Positions 1-8,760 are shown, counted from the first letter of the stretch. The stretch is 43,908 nucleotides of DNA from Sphaerochaeta sp. (GCA_003456855.1 DMOO01000060.1:1-43908), one strand, 5' to 3'. Numbers and translations are program-made. Notes: generated by a model not told the origin, from the letters alone.

Positions 1-1369
1 TCAGAAGAACCTCGATTCCCTTCTCCTTGAAGGTTGCAAGAAGCGGTGAGCTCTTGAGTGCGTTCTCATCGGAACCTGTGATGTAGTAGATTCCCTTCTG
101 GTCTGTGACCATCCTCTCCTTGTAGGCTGCAAGAGAGGTGTAGCCGTCGACTGCTGTGCTCTTGAAGCGTACGAGCTCAAGCAGTTCATCGCGGTTTGCG
201 TAGTCCTGGTAGAGACCTTCCTTGAGTGGTCTGTTGTACTGATCGATGAACTTGGTGTAGAGCTCAGGGTTCTGGTCGGCGATCTTCTTGAACTCGCCGA
301 GAAGCTTCTTAACTGAAGCGTTTCTGATTGTTGTCATGACCCTGTTCTGCTGAAGGATCTCTCTCGAGACGTTCAGTGGCAGGTCCTCGCTGTCGATGAT
401 TCCGCGGACAAAGCGAAGGTATGTAGGCAGGAGCTCCTTATCATCGTCTGTGATGTAGACTCGCTTGACGTAGAGCTTGACGCCCGGCTTGTAGTCTGCG
501 TGGTACATGTCGAACGGAGCCTTTGCAGGGATGAAGAACAGCGTTGTGTACTCGGTTGCGCCCTCAGCCTTTGTGTGGATGTAGAAAAGAGGGTTCTCTG
601 AGTCGTAGTAGGAGTTCTTGTAGAAGTCGTTGTAGTCCTCCTCCTTGAGCTCGCTCTTGCTTCTTGCCCAGAGTGCTGCTGCACTGTTGATCTTTTCGAC
701 CTTGTGCTCTGTGCCGGTGACGTTGTACTTGTCATCGTAGGTGTTCTGGTCATAGGCCAGGTAGATAGGATATGCGATGTGGTCGCTGTACTGCTTGATG
801 AGGTTCTCGATCTGCCAGCGGTTTCCGAACTCCTTGCCCTCGTCGTTCAGGTGCAGGATGATGGTTGTTCCGCAGCCTTCCCTCTCTGCCTCCTCGATGG
901 TGTACTTCTCTCTTCCGTCGCTGACCCACTTGTAGGCCTGCTCCTCGCCGTATGCCTTTGAGATGACCTCGACCTTGTCTGCGACCATGAAGGCTGAATA
1001 GAAGCCTACTCCGAACTGTCCGATCAGGTTGCTGTCCTTCTTCTGGTCGTTTGTCAGGTTGGCCAGGAAGTGCTTTGTGCCGGAATGGGCGATGGTACCC
1101 AGGTTCTCGTTCAGCTCGTCGTGTGTCATTCCAATACCGTTGTCGGAGATTGTGAGTGTGCGCTTGTCGCCCTCTGTGAAGCTGATGTCGATTCTCAGCT
1201 CGCCGTCGACGGCCTTTCCATCCACGAGTGTCTTGTACTTGAGCTTGTCCAGAGCATCGGATGCGTTGGACACCAGCTCGCGAAGGAAGATCTCCTTATG
1301 TGAGTAGAGTGAGTGAATGATCAGATGCAGAAGATCCGAGACCTCTGTCTTGAACTGCTTTCTTTCCAT
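1..1369 (-). CDS. htpG: Molecular chaperone HtpG (bacterial Hsp90), C-terminus cut off by window edge
   Basis: ATP-dependent cytosolic chaperone that acts as a dimer on late folding intermediates. Reading leftward from ATG at 1369 the frame stays open to base 2, giving 456 residues with no stop. The N-terminal GHKL ATPase motifs are visible: ELVSNASDALDK, ISDNGIGM and GQFGVGFYSAFM. The middle domain follows, including the LPLNVSREILQ segment that carries the conserved client/ATPase loop Arg. The C-terminal dimerisation domain lies outside the window. The start is fixed by a strong GGAGGAG site a few bases upstream. It is transcribed away from the origin and separated from the SGNH gene by about 75 bp. 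The family call is certain; only the full length is unknown. Confidence 0.97.
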   Translation of the reverse strand, partial: MERKQFKTEVSDLLHLIIHSLYSHKEIFLRELVSNASDALDKLKYKTLVDGKAVDGELRIDISFTEGDKRTLTISDNGIGMTHDELNENLGTIAHSGTKHFLANLTNDQKKDSNLIGQFGVGFYSAFMVADKVEVISKAYGEEQAYKWVSDGREKYTIEEAEREGCGTTIILHLNDEGKEFGNRWQIENLIKQYSDHIAYPIYLAYDQNTYDDKYNVTGTEHKVEKINSAAALWARSKSELKEEDYNDFYKNSYYDSENPLFYIHTKAEGATEYTTLFFIPAKAPFDMYHADYKPGVKLYVKRVYITDDDKELLPTYLRFVRGIIDSEDLPLNVSREILQQNRVMTTIRNASVKKLLGEFKKIADQNPELYTKFIDQYNRPLKEGLYQDYANRDELLELVRFKSTAVDGYTSLAAYKERMVTDQKGIYYITGSDENALKSSPLLATFKEKGIEVLL

Positions 1370-1445
1370 GTTTCTCCTCCAGAAAAAATAATCTCAGAAA
1401 TCCTGTCAAATTTAATAAAAAGGTGTTCAATCGGCAAGGTTCTGG

Positions 1446-2159
1446 TCAGAGGGCCTCGTTGGCCGCCTTGACATAGGACTCTAGGGTGTCGAACCAATAC
1501 TGGTTTCCGGCATCGCTGAAGTGCACTCCGTCCGAGTATGCATACTGGTCCTTGAGATAACCGTCGGAGTCGTTCATTAGACTTGCCATGTCGATGATCT
1601 CCATGTTGTGGGCGGTGGCAAGCTCCGTGATTATTGAGTTCACCGTCTTGATGTTGTTGCTCTTCTTGGCGTTCTTCTTGCTTTCAGAGGCCCTTGCCTT
1701 CGTCACGCCTGCTACGGTGTTCACATAGACTGTGATGTTCCTGTTCCCAAGCTCTGTCAGAAGCTTGTCGTAGTTTGTGCGGAACGAGGCAGCGTCGAAG
1801 CTGTCGCTCAGGGCGTTGTTCCCGCCTATTGCAAGGAAGCAGTACTTCACCTCATAGGCATCAAGAAGGGAAAGTCTGGTAAGGGTCTGCTCGACCTTGT
1901 CGCCGCCGATGCCAAGGTTCACCACATCATAGTCAGGATAGGAGGAATACCAGTCGGCTCCTGCAACCCTTGAATCACCGTAGAAGGCTATTTTCGCTGT
2001 GCCGTCGCCGTTCTGGACGTTGTAGGCCCACATCTGGACAAGGTGGGCATACATGTTTTCATAGGAGCCTTTGCTCACACTGTCGTCCTGATTGCAGGAG
2101 CAAAGCAATAAAACCAACAAAAGAAGGCTTATAATGATTAAATATCTTGCTTTTTTCAT
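1446..2159 (-). CDS. SGNH/GDSL-family hydrolase, predicted lipoprotein
   Basis: Predicted lipid-anchored esterase or acylhydrolase of 237 residues. Residues 1-22 form a lysine-led hydrophobic signal with lipobox LLCSC, so Cys21 or Cys23 could be lipidated. SGNH blocks are present: GDSR near residue 60 (block I nucleophile Ser), a NLGIGG segment (block II Gly), AIGGNN (block III Asn) and YSDGVHFSDAG near the C-terminus (block V Asp-x-x-His). The substrate cannot be read from sequence; relatives deacetylate carbohydrates or act on lipids and peptidoglycan. It begins 12 bp after the RelE-type toxin stop on the same strand, so it may be co-transcribed with that module. A weak AAAGG site precedes the ATG. 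Confidence 0.85.
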   Translation of the reverse strand: MKKARYLIIISLLLLVLLLCSCNQDDSVSKGSYENMYAHLVQMWAYNVQNGDGTAKIAFYGDSRVAGADWYSSYPDYDVVNLGIGGDKVEQTLTRLSLLDAYEVKYCFLAIGGNNALSDSFDAASFRTNYDKLLTELGNRNITVYVNTVAGVTKARASESKKNAKKSNNIKTVNSIITELATAHNMEIIDMASLMNDSDGYLKDQYAYSDGVHFSDAGNQYWFDTLESYVKAANEAL

Positions 2160-2171
2160 TTATTAAAACCT

Positions 2172-2501
2172 TTATAGAACATCATTTTCATCTTCTGAAA
2201 ACAAGTACTTGATATAGTCCCTTCTACCGTAGAAGACCCTTTCAACTATAACGTCTGAAGAAAATCTATATATCACAATGTAGTTGCCTACAACTATTCT
2301 TCTATACTGCCAAGAGTTACTCGTCTGGAACAAAGAAGAAAGAGGAATTCCAATATATGGACTCTCCTTCAATCTGGAAGTATCTTCGAAGATCCTTTTC
2401 AAAAGATCATCCGCAGCCTTTCTGTTCTGAAGCTTGTCCGAGATGTAGTCGATTATACTCCTCAGGTCTTCCTCGAAATCCCTTGAATAAAGAATCCTCA
2501 T
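2172..2501 (-). CDS. RelE/ParE-family toxin
   Basis: Toxin component of a type II toxin-antitoxin module, 109 residues, the usual size for this fold. The ending is typical of the RelE/ParE fold: an YRRIVVGNYIVIYRF strand pair followed by VERVFYGRRDY. Whether it cleaves mRNA at the ribosome (RelE/YoeB) or poisons gyrase (ParE) cannot be decided from sequence. Its start overlaps the last 4 bases of the antitoxin gene, so the pair is translationally coupled. The SGNH lipoprotein follows 12 bp downstream. Confidence 0.88.
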   Translation of the reverse strand: MRILYSRDFEEDLRSIIDYISDKLQNRKAADDLLKRIFEDTSRLKESPYIGIPLSSLFQTSNSWQYRRIVVGNYIVIYRFSSDVIVERVFYGRRDYIKYLFSEDENDVL

Positions 2502-2755
2502 TTGATGTTGAGCCTCTCCTTCAATTCATCCTCTGAAAGAAGACCTTCCCTTTCATCCCTTTTCTCTGTCCGCTCCAGTTCAGCCTTGAGCCACATGGCA
2601 GCCTTGAGCCTCTGGTATTCCTCATACTCGTCAATTGTGGAGACCACATACATGCCCCTTCCGTTCTTTGTGACGTAGACGGGTTCGTTCTCATGGACTT
2701 CAGCGAAGACATCATAGTAGTTTCTGAAATCGGATATTGGTTTGATGTTAGGCAT
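2498..2755 (-). CDS. Phd/YefM-family antitoxin
   Basis: Antitoxin of the adjacent RelE/ParE toxin, 85 residues from the ATG at 2755. The N-terminal half (IKPISDFRNYYDVFAEVHENEPVYVTKNGRGMYVVS) is the Phd/YefM DNA-binding dimer fold. The lysine- and glutamate-rich C-terminal helix is the expected toxin-binding tail. A TTG codon at 2767 would extend the frame by four residues, but GGAGGTG sits 4-6 bases before the ATG at 2755, which therefore is the better start. Antitoxins of this family repress their own promoter, and a matching palindrome lies just upstream. Confidence 0.88.
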   Translation of the reverse strand: MPNIKPISDFRNYYDVFAEVHENEPVYVTKNGRGMYVVSTIDEYEEYQRLKAAMWLKAELERTEKRDEREGLLSEDELKERLNIK

Positions 2756-2772
2756 TGTCACCTCCAAAAATC

Positions 2773-2810
2773 TGATGTTAAATTTTACATCATATTTTTC
2801 GGCAAGTAAA
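2773..2810 (-). promoter_or_regulatory. Antitoxin-toxin promoter with overlapping palindromic operator
   Basis: On the minus strand TTTACT (2805-2810) and TAAAAT (2782-2787) are 17 bases apart, 27 bases upstream of the antitoxin start. A near-perfect 20-bp palindrome with TGATGT/ACATCA arms (2773-2792) covers the -10 box. This is the arrangement expected for autorepression by a YefM-type antitoxin. Binding itself is inferred. Confidence 0.6.
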
Positions 2811-2821
2811 CAAAGAGCAGA

Positions 2822-3904
2822 CTATCTCTTTTTTCTTGAGAGAACAGCTCCAACTACAAGTATGGCAGTGGTGCTTACTATCCCCAGAATGATCAGCACA
2901 AGGCTGTATCTGGTCTCTGAGTAGACACCGCTGTCCCCGGGTTCTAAAAGAGGCACCGGATCGAAGGTTATGCCGTTCTCCGCCGCCAGCTGCTTAACAT
3001 TCAGAAGGTTCAGAACAGGGATTCCCTTTGCAGAATACTCGTAGCAGAGACCTTTTACCTCTACGTTAGGGAGGATCTGCCTTTCAAGCACAAGGCCATA
3101 GGGGAAGCTGTGACCTGTCATGCCGGCTCCGCTGTTCGCCGCTGCACCGCCGACGTTGACGAACATGTCAATGTCACCATAGAGCTCAAGTCTTCTGCTT
3201 ACGTTGTCCACGAGACTGTCATAGACAAGGTACTCTGCTCCTGTCTCGTTTGCCACAGTCTGGCAGATGTTGTAGGTCAACTCCTTGGAGCCCTCGAACA
3301 GAAGACCTTCCATGGCACCCTCTCCGTAGTCATGCTCGCCACCGCGGGAGACTGCAAGGAGCTCGAAGTCAGCATAGCCTGCGTCCCTTAGGCAAATAAG
3401 GAAATCGAAGATGTTGAATTCAACCCTTGTCGCACCATAGGTGGAGGCTCCAAGGCTTGCTATGACCTTTGTCTTGAGGCCGTACTCCTTTGCAGCTATC
3501 ACTGTAGCCATTGCAAGGGCGGGAAAGGATCCGCTGGAACCTATTGCTACGATGTCCCCCTTCTTTAGTCCCGCCTGCTGATAGTATCTGACCATTGCGG
3601 CTGCGAAGTTCGGGTCCAGGCTTGTCCTCTTGGCCTCAAGGTTGCCCAGGGTTGTTGTAAGCTCTGTGTAGTCAGGACCAATCAGGTAGGTCTTGTTGAG
3701 GTCATTCTCCTGGACCTCTATACCCTTCTCCTGGATCTTCGACTTCAGGTATTCCTCTGCCTCAGCCATCCTCTTGGCAGCAGAGAGCTGTATATCTGCG
3801 TAGTGGTTCTCCTCTGACTTTGCAAGGGCAAGGACAGCGACAAGGAAGGCTATGGCTACGCATAGCGCTGCAATAAGATAACCTGTCTTTATGCTCTTCC
3901 TCAT
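2822..3904 (-). CDS. Poly-gamma-glutamate system protein (PgsW-like), membrane-anchored
   Basis: Protein of 360 residues with one N-terminal membrane anchor (residues 9-28), a large extracytoplasmic domain and a C-terminal membrane segment (about 333-354) ending in RKKR. The central part contains GDIVAIGSSGSFPALAMATV, SLGASTYGATR and VNVGGAAANSGAG, glycine- and serine-rich turns of an enzyme-like fold. I recognise it as resembling the PgsW-type protein found with poly-gamma-glutamate synthesis genes, but no pgsB, pgsC or pgsA is in the window, so it stands alone here. A GGAAG site precedes the ATG. The biochemical activity is unknown to me. The family call is moderate because it rests on recollection of the sequence type. 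Confidence 0.55.
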   Translation of the reverse strand: MRKSIKTGYLIAALCVAIAFLVAVLALAKSEENHYADIQLSAAKRMAEAEEYLKSKIQEKGIEVQENDLNKTYLIGPDYTELTTTLGNLEAKRTSLDPNFAAAMVRYYQQAGLKKGDIVAIGSSGSFPALAMATVIAAKEYGLKTKVIASLGASTYGATRVEFNIFDFLICLRDAGYADFELLAVSRGGEHDYGEGAMEGLLFEGSKELTYNICQTVANETGAEYLVYDSLVDNVSRRLELYGDIDMFVNVGGAAANSGAGMTGHSFPYGLVLERQILPNVEVKGLCYEYSAKGIPVLNLLNVKQLAAENGITFDPVPLLEPGDSGVYSETRYSLVLIILGIVSTTAILVVGAVLSRKKR

Positions 3905-3940
3905 TGGCTGCTTCCTGCTGTGATTCTAAATCACCTGCCT

Positions 3941-3977
3941 AAAAAAATGAAGGGACTGCCTTCATGACAATCCCTTC
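3941..3977 (-). terminator. Intrinsic terminator of the rpmH-rnpA-yidC-khpB operon
   Basis: On the minus strand a GAAGGGA/TCCCTTC stem (3971-3977 with 3949-3955) is followed by A and seven T (3941-3947). It lies 26 bases past the khpB stop. Confidence 0.8.
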
Positions 3978-4002
3978 TTCAACTCTCTTAATTTTTTTAG
4001 GA

Positions 4003-4737
4003 TCAGTATCTCTTTCTCTTGCTGATGACGCGCACCTGCTTGTAGAGACCCTCTCCCTCGCTCTTTGTCTCGATGCCTGTGACATCGTTAAGAGCTGTGT
4101 GCACAAGTCTTCTCTCGTACGGATTCATAGGCTCAAGGAGGCGTGATCTTCCGGTCTTTCTGACCTGCATTGCAGTTCTGTATGCATTCTTGATGATCTG
4201 CTCCTCGTGGCGGATTCTGTAGCCTTCGCTGTCGACGATGATCTTGCGGTCATTGTCGATCTTTCCTGCGAACACATTTGCAAGCACCTGGATTGCATCG
4301 AGGTTCTTGCCCTTTCTTCCAATGATGATGTTGCTGTCATCGGATGCGATGTCAAGGTTGACCTTCTTGCCCTTGCGGGAAGAGACCGTTGTCTTGCTCT
4401 CATATCCCATGTGGGCGACCATCTCGTCGATGAATGCACAGACCTGGCTCTCAAGCTCCTCGTTCGGCTCGAGGTCCTCTTCCTCCTCTGCATCATCATA
4501 GTCGTTGTAGTCCGCTTCCTCGGTCGGCTGTTCATCAGCCTCATATGGAGCCTGTGGCTCCTCCTCTTCGATGCTGCTGTCGATGTGGACACGGATCTTA
4601 ACGTTGGCCTTCTTGAAAAGACCTCTGCGACCATTGTCCAGAATCTCTACATCAAAGTCCTCGCGCTCGATATGGAGGGCTTCAATAGCCTGATTGATGG
4701 CATCCTGCTCTGTCTTACCTTCAAAATCTCTAGTCAT
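4003..4737 (-). CDS. khpB: RNA-binding protein KhpB/Jag (Jag-N, KH, R3H)
   Basis: Cytoplasmic RNA-binding protein of 244 residues, also called Jag or SpoIIIJ-associated. Domains in order: Jag-N (about 1-50, EGKTEQDAINQAIEAL), a very acidic linker (about 55-95, runs of Glu and Asp), a KH domain with the IIGRKGKNLDAIQ loop (about 140-152) and an R3H domain with RLLEPMNPYERRLVH (about 199-213). Lies 18 bp after yidC in the same operon, its usual place. In Firmicutes it works with KhpA in controlling cell elongation; that role has not been shown for organisms like this one. Confidence 0.95.
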   Translation of the reverse strand: MTRDFEGKTEQDAINQAIEALHIEREDFDVEILDNGRRGLFKKANVKIRVHIDSSIEEEEPQAPYEADEQPTEEADYNDYDDAEEEEDLEPNEELESQVCAFIDEMVAHMGYESKTTVSSRKGKKVNLDIASDDSNIIIGRKGKNLDAIQVLANVFAGKIDNDRKIIVDSEGYRIRHEEQIIKNAYRTAMQVRKTGRSRLLEPMNPYERRLVHTALNDVTGIETKSEGEGLYKQVRVISKRKRY

Positions 4738-4755
4738 ATATATCTCTGCCTCGAA

Positions 4756-6642
4756 TTATTTTTTCTTGTTCTTTGCCGCTTCCTTCTGCTGGCGGGCCTT
4801 CTCTTCCTCAAGTCTCTTGAGCTTCTCCTGATACTTTCTGACTGCCTCAGGAACCTTGGCATCCTCTGACTGCTGCTTCTTTTTCTTGCTTACGAAGGCA
4901 TCAGGGTCCTTCTTGGTCTTTGCGTTCGTGTAGAACTGCTGGGCCATGGAGAGGACGTTCTGTGCTGACCAGTAGAGAAGAAGTCCGGAAGGTGCGCTGT
5001 ACAGCATGAAGAAGAACAGTATCGGCATTCCGTATGTTATGAATGCTGTCATTCCCTTGCCCTGCTGGTTTGAACCACCCTGCTGAGCCTGTGTAATCTT
5101 CATTGAGAAGATCATACTGACTGTGTAGAGAATCGGCAGGAGGTGGATCTCGTTTCCAAGGAACGGAAGGTTGAATCCAAGAGTTGCTATCGTCTCAGGA
5201 ACTGACAGGTCTGTGATCCAGCCAGGGATGAACATTGCACCGCGGAGCTCGAAGTGCTTGTTGAGCAGTCCGTACATTGCAATGATGATCGGGAACTGGA
5301 GCAGCATCGGAAGACATCCACCCATTGGACTTGCACCTGCCTCCTTGTAGAGGGCTGCAGTCTCCTGGTTGAGCTTCTGAGGATTGTCCTTGTACTTCTC
5401 CTGGAGTTCCTTCAGCTGAGGCTGCAGTGCTGCCATCTTTGCTGTTGATGCTGTGCTCTTCTTTGTCAGCGGCCACAGGAGAATCTTGATGATTATTGTA
5501 AGGAGGATGATTCCAACACCATAGTTCGGAATGATCTTGTACAGAATGTTGAGACACCACTTCAGGATGTTCTCAAGCCAGCTGAACATTGATCCTGCTT
5601 CCATTGCATCATCAAGATTTGTATTTCTGAGTCCCCAGGAATTGTCCATTCCACTGTAGTAGGATGTAAGGTATGCCTTAAGCTGAGGACCTGCATAGAA
5701 GTAGATGGTATCCTCTGTGCTTCCACTTGTAGCCGGACGTGAGACGTACAGGCTGTCGCTCTGTGCGATGTCACCGTCTGTGCTCTGCTTTGCGCTGTAC
5801 TTGTAGGAGAGTGTGTTGTCCTCAGGCAGTGCAACTACTGTGAAGTACTTGCTTGTGACGCTGATCCACTGGAGCTGGTTTGTTGTCTGGTAGGTTCCAT
5901 TGGAGAACTTGACCGTTGACTTCTTGAGCTTTCCATTGTTCTTGTACATGTCCACATACACTCTTCTATAATCATAGGCGCTGTTCTTCATCTGAGTGAA
6001 AGCAGGGCCTACCTGTGGCTCATATGCCAAAGTATAAGCATATCCATTGGTGTTCAGGCCACCGAAGTCACCATCACCAAGGATATCCACAGTGACTGCG
6101 AAGAGGTACTCACCATCCTTGAACTCGAATGTCTTCACGATTGTGAAGCTCTTGCCGTTGGCATCCTTGTAGCTGTTGCTGAAGATGACCTTCTGGCCGT
6201 CGACGGTGTAGCTGAATGCATCAAGAATCGGATTGGTTTTGTCGTCACCCCAGTACATGAGGAATGCATTGTTGTCATTCTCACCTCTGAATATCATGTC
6301 GACCCTTTCTCCGTCTGCAGCTGCATGCTCCTTCAACATCAGTGATGAGATGCTTGCGCCGACTGGATCAAAGGTGATTGTGTAGAGGTCTGTCTCAAAT
6401 ACGAACTGCTCGGTGCTGTTGTTCGTAGTGGAAACAGCAATTGCCTTCACTTCCTCTTCGTTTATGCTGCTCTCCGTTGACTGTGTACCATCAGTTGTAA
6501 CATCAGCAGTCGGTGTTGCCGTTGTTGCTGTGTTTGCTGTGGTGTCAGCGGTGTTCGGAGAGAAGAACATTGTCTGTATAGTCATGCTGACCGTAATAAC
6601 TATTACAACCAGCACTATTGCAAGAATTGTTTTCTTATCCAT
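4756..6642 (-). CDS. yidC: Membrane protein insertase YidC
   Basis: Inserts and folds inner-membrane proteins, alone or with SecYEG. At 628 residues it has the diderm form: one N-terminal membrane segment (7-28), a long Thr/Ala-rich stretch, the large periplasmic beta domain (about 75-345), and a C-terminal five-helix insertase core (about 365-575) with VGIILLTIIIKILLWPLT and GGCLPMLLQFPIIIAMY. The tail is highly basic (lysine- and glutamine-rich), consistent with ribosome contact. Follows rnpA with a gap of only 32 bp, so the yidD gene often found between them is absent. GGAG precedes the ATG. Confidence 0.97.
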   Translation of the reverse strand: MDKKTILAIVLVVIVITVSMTIQTMFFSPNTADTTANTATTATPTADVTTDGTQSTESSINEEEVKAIAVSTTNNSTEQFVFETDLYTITFDPVGASISSLMLKEHAAADGERVDMIFRGENDNNAFLMYWGDDKTNPILDAFSYTVDGQKVIFSNSYKDANGKSFTIVKTFEFKDGEYLFAVTVDILGDGDFGGLNTNGYAYTLAYEPQVGPAFTQMKNSAYDYRRVYVDMYKNNGKLKKSTVKFSNGTYQTTNQLQWISVTSKYFTVVALPEDNTLSYKYSAKQSTDGDIAQSDSLYVSRPATSGSTEDTIYFYAGPQLKAYLTSYYSGMDNSWGLRNTNLDDAMEAGSMFSWLENILKWCLNILYKIIPNYGVGIILLTIIIKILLWPLTKKSTASTAKMAALQPQLKELQEKYKDNPQKLNQETAALYKEAGASPMGGCLPMLLQFPIIIAMYGLLNKHFELRGAMFIPGWITDLSVPETIATLGFNLPFLGNEIHLLPILYTVSMIFSMKITQAQQGGSNQQGKGMTAFITYGMPILFFFMLYSAPSGLLLYWSAQNVLSMAQQFYTNAKTKKDPDAFVSKKKKQQSEDAKVPEAVRKYQEKLKRLEEEKARQQKEAAKNKKK

Positions 6643-6674
6643 CTTTTACTCCTGGATCAGATAAAAACAGAAAA

Positions 6675-7028
6675 TCATCCATCAAGTGGGATGGTTTTCA
6701 TGAAAAGCTCGAGTAAAGTTTTCTGCTTGTTCTCAAAAGTGGTCTCTGCCTTGCGCATCGGGTACACAATGACAACAAAATCCAGACCAGAGGGTAACTT
6801 ATCCTGGTTTGTTCGCCAGATTTCCTTTACCTGACGTCGGATGAGATTTCTCTGGACTGAATTTCCATAGTGTCTTGCAGGGATGACAATCATCCTGCTG
6901 TACTCAAGGCAGTTCTTTGCCACATACAACTTAAAGCAGGAAAGAGATGCTCTTTTTCCTGCTTTGAAGACGTTGTCAATTTCTGCTTTTGATCTGATTA
7001 TCTGCTTCTTAGTAAGGCTTCTTCTCAT
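6675..7028 (-). CDS. rnpA: Ribonuclease P protein component
   Basis: Protein subunit that helps the RNase P ribozyme remove 5' leaders of pre-tRNAs. From the ATG at 7028 it has 117 residues, the normal length; an open frame continues upstream to 7118 but that part lies inside rpmH and resembles nothing in the family. Family features: FKAGKR, [11 protein letters not shown], and the RNR-like signature [17 protein letters not shown]. The start lies 20 bases inside the end of rpmH, so the two genes overlap and are probably translationally coupled. Confidence 0.93.
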   Translation of the reverse strand: MRRSLTKKQIIRSKAEIDNVFKAGKRASLSCFKLYVAKNCLEYSRMIVIPARHYGNSVQRNLIRRQVKEIWRTNQDKLPSGLDFVVIVYPMRKAETTFENKQKTLLELFMKTIPLDG

Positions 7029-7176
7029 CAGAGACTGTGAGACTGTGTCTGCCCTTAGCTCTTCTTCTTGCCAGTACCAAACGACCGCCCTTTGTTGCCA
7101 TGCGGGCTCTGAATCCAAACTTTCTGTTTCTCTTAATCTTACTTGGCTGATAGGTTCTCTTGCCTTTGTAACTCAT
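7009..7176 (-). CDS. rpmH: 50S ribosomal protein L34
   Basis: Short basic ribosomal protein, 55 residues, translated leftward from ATG 7176 to TAA 7009. The L34 signature is clear: [20 protein letters not shown], then [18 protein letters not shown]. The C-terminus carries a few extra residues ([12 protein letters not shown]). GGAG lies just upstream of the ATG. It is the first gene of the rpmH-rnpA-yidC-khpB operon and overlaps rnpA by 20 bases. Confidence 0.95.
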   Translation of the reverse strand: MSYKGKRTYQPSKIKRNRKFGFRARMATKGGRLVLARRRAKGRHSLTVSDEKKPY

Positions 7177-7255
7177 GGTTTTATCTCCATATAATCGCTT
7201 AAAGCGGGATTTTCGTTTTTTAGACCACGTTCCATGAACGCAATCTGAGCACTTG

Positions 7256-7285
7256 AGTATAAATACAATATTTGTCTTTCGTCAA
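7256..7285 (-). promoter_or_regulatory. Likely promoter of the rpmH operon
   Basis: Minus-strand TTGACG (7280-7285) and TATACT (7256-7261) with an 18-base spacer, about 80 bases upstream of rpmH and just beyond the dciA stop. Confidence 0.6.
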
Positions 7286-7295
7286 GTGGTGATAA

Positions 7296-7664
7296 TCAGT
7301 AGCGGATTCTTGTAACTATTTTCTTCAAATCAACTTCGGGATACACACCCTTTATGCTTTTGACTATCTCCCTGGCGTTGAGCCTTATATAGGAGGCCCT
7401 TGAGGGATGGTCGCATATCAGATAAAGAACACCATCCTTCAGCTTCTGAGGCCGTGAATGCTCTGCAATCGAAGGGTCTACAAGCTCGTTCCAGTGAATG
7501 AAAATCTGGTTTGAAGGGTTTCCGAGGTCTATGTCGAACCTGTCAAGAACCTGGTCGAAGTAGGCTTCTCCGGAGATGGGATCCTCTGGTTCCAGACGGT
7601 TGTAGTTGTCCTTATTCCTCAGAGGTTGCCTTCTTGTCTTAGGTTTCTTCTCTTCAGTCTTCAT
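7296..7664 (-). CDS. dciA: DciA-family protein (DUF721), replicative helicase loader
   Basis: Small protein of 122 residues. After a basic, flexible N-terminus comes the DUF721 core (about 45-122): HWNELVDPSIAEHSRPQKLKDG, then LICDHPSRASYIRLNAREIVKSI. DciA is the ancestral loader of DnaB in bacteria without DnaC or DnaI. Its place directly after recF, overlapping it by 11 bases, fits a replication role. The Trp in the HWNELV motif is characteristic of the family. Confidence 0.85.
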   Translation of the reverse strand: MKTEEKKPKTRRQPLRNKDNYNRLEPEDPISGEAYFDQVLDRFDIDLGNPSNQIFIHWNELVDPSIAEHSRPQKLKDGVLYLICDHPSRASYIRLNAREIVKSIKGVYPEVDLKKIVTRIRY

Positions 7665-8751
7665 TTATGAACCTTCCTTCGACTACCTTGTATCGTTTCA
7701 CATCACTGCCGTTTATGTCAAAGAGAGATCCAAAGTACTTCTCTTCCGGCAGAAAGGTAAAGAAGGCCTGATTATAATGTCCTAGATATGAGAGATATCT
7801 TGCTCTTTTCTGTGAATCAAGCTCAAGAAGGACATCATCTATAAGGAATATAGGATTCTCACCCGTCTTCTGTCTGTAGAAGGAGGCCTGGGCCGACCTG
7901 AAGACAAGGGATGAAAGCCTCATCTGTCCGGTCGATGCGGAATTGATGAAGAGGCCGTTTCTGTCTGTGAGTATGAATCTGTCACGGTGAGGGCCGCTGG
8001 TTGTGGTGTTCATCTTCCTGTCCACTTCCCTCTGTTCGAGAAGCTTCTGGAGAATGTCATCTACACTTAGGTCCTCTCCCCAGGATGGTCTGTACTTGAT
8101 GTCTATTCCACTGTCCATCTGAGTCACAGCGTTGTAGATGTCAGGAAAAAGTGCAGAGAAAGAGGCACATACCTTTGACCTTGCCTTGATGATAGGGATT
8201 CCATACATGGCAAGCTTCTGGTCGTAGATGTCAAGAAGCTCGTATCTCTGGTCTTTTATTGCAGCGTTTCTCTGCTTCAGGACCATCTTGTATCTTCTCA
8301 GGTCATCGAAGAAGACAGGATCGTACATGGTCATGGTCTGGTCGAAGAACTTTCTTCTGTTCTCAGGCTCACCACGGACGAACTCGATGTCATCATGTGA
8401 GAATACTATGCATGGAAGGCAGTAGATCAGCTCCTTTCTGTCGCGGATCTCCTTGTTGTCGATCTTTATGTGCTTCTTTCCGGAGTCGAAAGAGATTTCA
8501 ACCTTCCTGTCCAGACCTTGGGAGTCCTCGAAGACAAGGCTGATGTAGAAATGATCATTGCCATAGGTTATGTCATCCTTGAGATTTTGGGTTCTGAAGG
8601 ATGTACCGTAGCAGAGTATATAGACAGCTTCGAGCAGGTTTGTCTTTCCCTGCCCGTTCTCTCCTGTGAGTATTATCTGCTTGGCTGCTGTGTCTATCTC
8701 ATGGTCCTGGATGTTTCGAAACCCATCCAGAACCAGTCTCTTAATCAACAT
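7654..8751 (-). CDS. recF: DNA replication and repair protein RecF
   Basis: SMC-like ATPase that, with RecO and RecR, loads RecA at gaps. Length of 365 residues is normal. Motifs: Walker A GENGQGKTNLLEA (about 31-43), the TSGPHRDR motif, the signature-like SxGQMRL region, and Walker B LIDDVLLELDSQKRARYL. Ten bases downstream of dnaN, as in most origin clusters, and overlapping dciA. No strong ribosome site is seen, so translation may be coupled to dnaN. Confidence 0.96.
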   Translation of the reverse strand: MLIKRLVLDGFRNIQDHEIDTAAKQIILTGENGQGKTNLLEAVYILCYGTSFRTQNLKDDITYGNDHFYISLVFEDSQGLDRKVEISFDSGKKHIKIDNKEIRDRKELIYCLPCIVFSHDDIEFVRGEPENRRKFFDQTMTMYDPVFFDDLRRYKMVLKQRNAAIKDQRYELLDIYDQKLAMYGIPIIKARSKVCASFSALFPDIYNAVTQMDSGIDIKYRPSWGEDLSVDDILQKLLEQREVDRKMNTTTSGPHRDRFILTDRNGLFINSASTGQMRLSSLVFRSAQASFYRQKTGENPIFLIDDVLLELDSQKRARYLSYLGHYNQAFFTFLPEEKYFGSLFDINGSDVKRYKVVEGRFINED

Positions 8752-8760
8752 CTAGTTCTG

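Noticed and set aside
6675..7118. Longer rnpA with a 30-residue N-terminal extension
   Set aside because: The extension is entirely within rpmH in another frame; the ATG at 7028 gives the normal family length.
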